Assembly (NCBI GenBank): GCA_022448005.1
Contig: JAKUTK010000047.1
Coordinates: 1-39,922, forward strand
Reading direction: 5' to 3'
Source of the DNA: Pseudomonas sp.
Lineage (GTDB): Bacteria > Pseudomonadota > Gammaproteobacteria > Pseudomonadales > Pseudomonadaceae
Length of the DNA: 39,922 bases
In this document: piece by piece, positions 37,420 to 39,922 of the stretch
Layout: every line of letters starts with the position of its first letter
Numbering within the stretch: the first letter of the stretch is position 1
Made by a program: the position numbers and the translations under genes
Notes under the pieces: generated by a model
Told to the model about the DNA's origin: nothing
Databases searched by the model: none
Seen by the model: only the letters and a program-made list of their open reading frames with translations

Positions 37420-38113
37420 GCTCGCTGTACGGAATCTCAAGTTCAGGGTGCCCGCTCGAATACGGCGCGATGCTGTAGACGTCGTATTTTAGCAACAGCT
37501 TGTCTCGTAGCAGCGCAATGTTGGCGGTCCGCTGGAAGGGCCATTGGCGGCTGAAAGCGGCGTCGTGCTCGTTGGCTCGCAGCCATTGCTGGTGCGCCTT
37601 CGCTGCGACGCGCCAGAAAGCACCTTCCTTTCCGGGCAGTACAACATCGGCAAGCTTCAGCTCACGGCCCTGCTCTCGGTCGTAATTGATGAAGCCACGT
37701 CCGGGCATTCCGTGAGCGCCGCCGGTGTGGATATAGCTCGACAGCTCAACCACCAGCAGCGGTCCATGCTGCTCACGCAACTTGGCTTGAAGATAGCTGC
37801 TCCAGCCGGGTTCTGCGTCTTGCAGGAAGGCCTGCTGATAGCCCTCGAGTGACGCCGGGACCTGTGCATCCGGACTGACTACCGTCATCTCGCGCAACCG
37901 CTGGTCGATCAGCGCGTTCAGTACGGGCTCGTTTTCAAACAGCTGAGTATCTATGTTCACCAAGGGGCAGCTATCGTCTTGCTCGGGGCAGCTGGTTGGA
38001 CGTTGCTCGCTGAGAATCTGACGAACGTCTACGGGCGGCTCGCCATCGAAGTGTTGGCAGCCACCGATGACCAGGCTGAAAGCTGTTAAGACGATGGCAT
38101 TGCGAAGTGGCAT
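37385..38113 (-). CDS. DUF3298/RsiV-like lipoprotein
   Basis: This 242-residue protein begins with a lipoprotein signal: MPLRNAIVLTAFSLVIGGC, cysteine at residue 19, so it is probably membrane-anchored in the periplasm. The C-terminal part has TGGAHGMPGRGFINYDREQG and a YSIAPYSSGHPELEIPYSEL motif, both typical of the DUF3298 (RsiV-like) domain. The frame is open far upstream because it runs antisense through nudF; the ATG at 38111-38113 is the real start given the signal peptide, with AGGAG 11 nt upstream. That site lies in a possible small ORF whose TGA overlaps this ATG. Function unknown; it is divergent from nudF. Confidence 0.85.
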   Translation of the reverse strand: MPLRNAIVLTAFSLVIGGCQHFDGEPPVDVRQILSEQRPTSCPEQDDSCPLVNIDTQLFENEPVLNALIDQRLREMTVVSPDAQVPASLEGYQQAFLQDAEPGWSSYLQAKLREQHGPLLVVELSSYIHTGGAHGMPGRGFINYDREQGRELKLADVVLPGKEGAFWRVAAKAHQQWLRANEHDAAFSRQWPFQRTANIALLRDKLLLKYDVYSIAPYSSGHPELEIPYSELSGILQPAFLP

Positions 38114-38343
38114 CAATGGATTGGCTCCTGCGGCGGCTTCAGTGCGGGTTCGAGTGCGTGGGCGGAGCGAAGTTCGAGAATCGCCAGCTGGGCATCTTCC
38201 TTCATGCGAGTGGTCTGCAAAGGGCTGCGCCCGAGCAAGCGGCGCGCTAGGATGGCAGCAGAGAGACCGCTCACGCTGTGACGGTTGCAGCCTTTTTCCG
38301 GCGCCGGCAGGTGCTGGAACAACCCGATATGTGAGTAGTGCAT
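38113..38343 (-). CDS. Possible small ORF upstream of the lipoprotein gene
   Basis: A 76-codon frame runs from an ATG at 38341-38343 to a TGA that overlaps the lipoprotein ATG (TGATG). The product begins MHYSHIGLFQHLPAPEKG and ends PPQEPIH; it is basic in the middle with no membrane segment, and I do not recognise a family. Codon third positions are moderately GC-rich. Against it: no ribosome-binding site is seen before the ATG, whose bases overlap the nudF start codon on the other strand, and a downstream start is possible. The TGATG junction is the main reason to list it. Confidence 0.35.
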   Translation of the reverse strand: MHYSHIGLFQHLPAPEKGCNRHSVSGLSAAILARRLLGRSPLQTTRMKEDAQLAILELRSAHALEPALKPPQEPIH

Positions 38344-38959
38344 GAACGATATTTTCAAAGCAGGCGCCGACGATGTCGAGATCATCAGCCGCGAGCGCTG
38401 CTTCAGTGGCTTTTACAACCTTGACCGCTTCCGCCTTCGCCATCGTTTGTTCCGAGGCGACATGGGCGCCGAGATCGAGCGCGAGCTGTTTGTTCGTCAC
38501 GATGCCGTCTGCGTGCTTCCGTATGATCCTCAGCGCGACGAGGTCGTATTGATCGAGCAGTTTCGTGTCGGCGCCATGGCGCATGGCGACAACCCGTGGT
38601 TGGTGGAAACGGTGGCCGGCCTGATCGACAAGGACGAGCAGCCTGAAGAGGTGGCGCGCAGGGAGTCGGTGGAAGAGGCAGGCCTGGAGCTCGGCGAGCT
38701 CTGGCCGGTGTCTGTTTACTATCCTTCGCCAGGAGGCAGCACCGAGCGCATACATCTCTACGTTGGACGCTGCAGCAGTGTCGGCGCTGGCGGCGTGTTC
38801 GGGCTGGAAGAGGAGGGTGAAGATATCCGTGCAGCGGTGTGGTCTCTTGATGAAGCATTAGAGGCGCTGCGCGACGGCCGGATTGATAACGCGGCGACGA
38901 TCATCGCGCTGCAGTGGCTGGCGTTGAACCGCAGCGAGATCAGGGAGGCATGGATATGA
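38342..38959 (+). CDS. nudF: ADP-ribose pyrophosphatase (Nudix)
   Basis: This 205-residue enzyme hydrolyses ADP-ribose and related ADP-sugars; the P. aeruginosa counterpart is also called AspP. The Nudix box spans 93-115: G93, E99, R107, E108, E111, E112, G114 and L115 match the consensus, with a Ser at 109 where a hydrophobic residue is usual. Its stop overlaps the next gene by four bases (ATGA). It forms a conserved unit with the DUF1249 gene and cpdA. Confidence 0.94.
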   Translation: MNDIFKAGADDVEIISRERCFSGFYNLDRFRLRHRLFRGDMGAEIERELFVRHDAVCVLPYDPQRDEVVLIEQFRVGAMAHGDNPWLVETVAGLIDKDEQPEEVARRESVEEAGLELGELWPVSVYYPSPGGSTERIHLYVGRCSSVGAGGVFGLEEEGEDIRAAVWSLDEALEALRDGRIDNAATIIALQWLALNRSEIREAWI

Positions 38960-39402
38960 GGCGAACCCGCGAGCGATACCGCGTCGACCTGCTGGAGCTT
39001 CAGGCGGCCTGCGAGGCAAATTATCTGCGCCTGATGCGTTTGCTTCCGGAGATGCGCAACCGCCCGGATACGCGCCGGATCGCCATGAGCCAAGGCGACC
39101 GACTGCTCGGCGTGCTGGTGCTGACCGTCACCGAGAGCTGCCCCTACACCACCACCGTCCAGATCAGTCAGCAGGACTGTCTGCCCTGGTTGCCAGTGCC
39201 GCAGATGGACGTACGTGTCTACCATGATGCGCGTATGGCTGAAGTGATTGGCGCCGAGAACGCCCGTCGTTTCCGCGGCATCTACAGCTATCCCAACGCG
39301 CAAATGCATCAGCCTGACGAGAAGAATCAGCTCAACCTTTTCCTCGGGGAGTGGCTTGGTCACTGCCTGGCTTGCGGCCATGAGCTTGAGTCTGTGCTGT
39401 AA
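38956..39402 (+). CDS. DUF1249 family protein
   Basis: This 148-residue soluble protein of the DUF1249 family (YqiB in E. coli) sits between nudF and cpdA in many gammaproteobacteria. The sequence YRVDLLELQAACEANYLRLMRLLP near the N-terminus is characteristic. The start is ATG 38956, seven bases after AGGGAGG; an in-frame ATG at 38950 is too close to that site. Its function is not known. A terminator-like hairpin follows 13 nt after the stop. Confidence 0.9.
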   Translation: MRRTRERYRVDLLELQAACEANYLRLMRLLPEMRNRPDTRRIAMSQGDRLLGVLVLTVTESCPYTTTVQISQQDCLPWLPVPQMDVRVYHDARMAEVIGAENARRFRGIYSYPNAQMHQPDEKNQLNLFLGEWLGHCLACGHELESVL

Positions 39403-39414
39403 GGGGAGCCATAC

Positions 39415-39438
39415 ACGCCTTATTTATAATGGCGTTTT
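39415..39438 (+). terminator. Intrinsic terminator after the DUF1249 gene
   Basis: ACGCC-TTAT pairs with ATAA-t-GGCGT (one bulged T) and the stem runs straight into TTTT at 39435-39438. It lies between the DUF1249 gene and cpdA, so cpdA may need its own promoter in the following 110 nt, or depend on read-through. Confidence 0.65.
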
Positions 39439-39547
39439 GATATGCCTGCTCCAGACGTTTCTGTGATGCATGCCCGCATCGCGCGGTTTACCCCTGCAAC
39501 GCCCAGCGACCATAATTCTTCCGCGATTTCGCCAAAGGAGACGGGTC

Positions 39548-39922
39548 TTGGCTGCTGCGCCCATCACTGCTGAAAACGACTCGGTGTTGCTCGTGCAACT
39601 GACCGACAGCCACCTGTTCGCGGAAGCAGGCGGCAAGTTGCTGGGGTTGGATACGGCTGAGAGTCTGCAGCGTGTCGTCGATCTGGTGCTCGATGAGCAG
39701 CCGCGTATCGACTTGATGTTGGCGACGGGTGATCTTTCCCAAGACGGCTCTCTGGCCTCCTACAAGCGGTTTCGCCAGTTGTCCGAGCGTATCGACGCCC
39801 CGGTGCGCTGGTGTCCAGGCAACCATGACGAGCTGGCCCCAATGCAAGAGGCGACTCGTGGCAGCGACATGATGGCGCCAGTGCTTGATATCGGTGCGTG
39901 GCGGGTCGTCATGCTCGATACG
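39548..39922 (+). CDS. cpdA: cAMP phosphodiesterase, 5' part (cut by window end)
   Basis: CpdA hydrolyses cAMP to AMP and sets the level of Vfr/CRP signalling in Pseudomonas. The 125 visible codons contain the metallophosphoesterase motifs: D20 and H22 in LTDSHLF, then ATGDLSQDG and CPGNHDE. The start is TTG at 39548, with AAAGGAG at 39534-39540 seven bases upstream; no in-frame ATG or GTG fits the homologous N-terminus as well. The reading frame is intact to the window edge. Confidence 0.92.
   Translation, partial: MAAAPITAENDSVLLVQLTDSHLFAEAGGKLLGLDTAESLQRVVDLVLDEQPRIDLMLATGDLSQDGSLASYKRFRQLSERIDAPVRWCPGNHDELAPMQEATRGSDMMAPVLDIGAWRVVMLDT

Noticed and set aside
38114..38755. N-terminal extension of the lipoprotein frame through nudF
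   Set aside because: The lipoprotein signal sequence starts at the ATG at 38113; the upstream part is antisense to the certain nudF gene.

Overview
The window looks like a chromosomal segment of a Pseudomonas-group gammaproteobacterium, most likely close to the P. stutzeri (Stutzerimonas) lineage. This rests on gene content and order that I recognise from Pseudomonas: aceF-aceE / glnE / ilvE / waaF-waaC-waaG-waaP, then hldE, waaA, a TolC-family channel (OpmH type), thiC and the nudF-DUF1249-cpdA set. GC is high throughout except for an AT-richer stretch at about 19-23.7 kb. The species is inferred, not read directly. I see no rRNA, tRNA, CRISPR array, intact insertion sequence or prophage.

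Region by region. 0-4.8 kb: minus-strand aceE-aceF, the E1 and E2 subunits of pyruvate dehydrogenase. E2 carries three lipoyl domains. Two nearly identical 15-bp palindromes lie in the aceE/glnE divergent interval. 5.1-9.0 kb: glnE (adenylylation control of glutamine synthetase) and ilvE (branched-chain aminotransferase).

9.1-27.1 kb: the lipopolysaccharide core and export cluster. waaF, waaC, waaG, waaP, two further kinase-fold genes and a double-kinase-fold gene are packed with 0-4 nt overlaps. An O-carbamoyltransferase and two glycosyltransferases follow. Next comes an AT-richer, strain-variable-looking module: a CgeB-like glycosyltransferase and a polysaccharide pyruvyltransferase-like protein on the plus strand, facing a WaaL-type ligase and a degenerate kinase-fold protein on the minus strand. 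msbA (lipid A-core flippase) and hldE (ADP-heptose precursor synthesis) close the cluster. Together these genes make the heptose donor, build and phosphorylate the inner core, decorate the outer core, flip it and attach O-antigen.

27.1-33.5 kb: a three-gene minus-strand set (FAD oxidoreductase, aldo/keto reductase, unknown protein), an EmrE-type SMR transporter, waaA (Kdo transferase) and a TolC-family outer-membrane channel. 33.6-37.4 kb: a TPP riboswitch, thiC and a CytX-like permease, with GTAGGGTGGA-type palindromic repeats between the last two. 37.4-39.9 kb: a DUF3298-type lipoprotein, a possible small ORF coupled to it, nudF, a DUF1249 gene and the 5' part of cpdA.

The most interesting material is the run of kinase-fold LPS proteins, several of which have lost the canonical catalytic Asp or other core motif residues; the variable glycan module; the paired palindromes at aceE; and the small ORF sharing a TGATG junction with the lipoprotein gene. 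I found no clearly new defence or mobile system.
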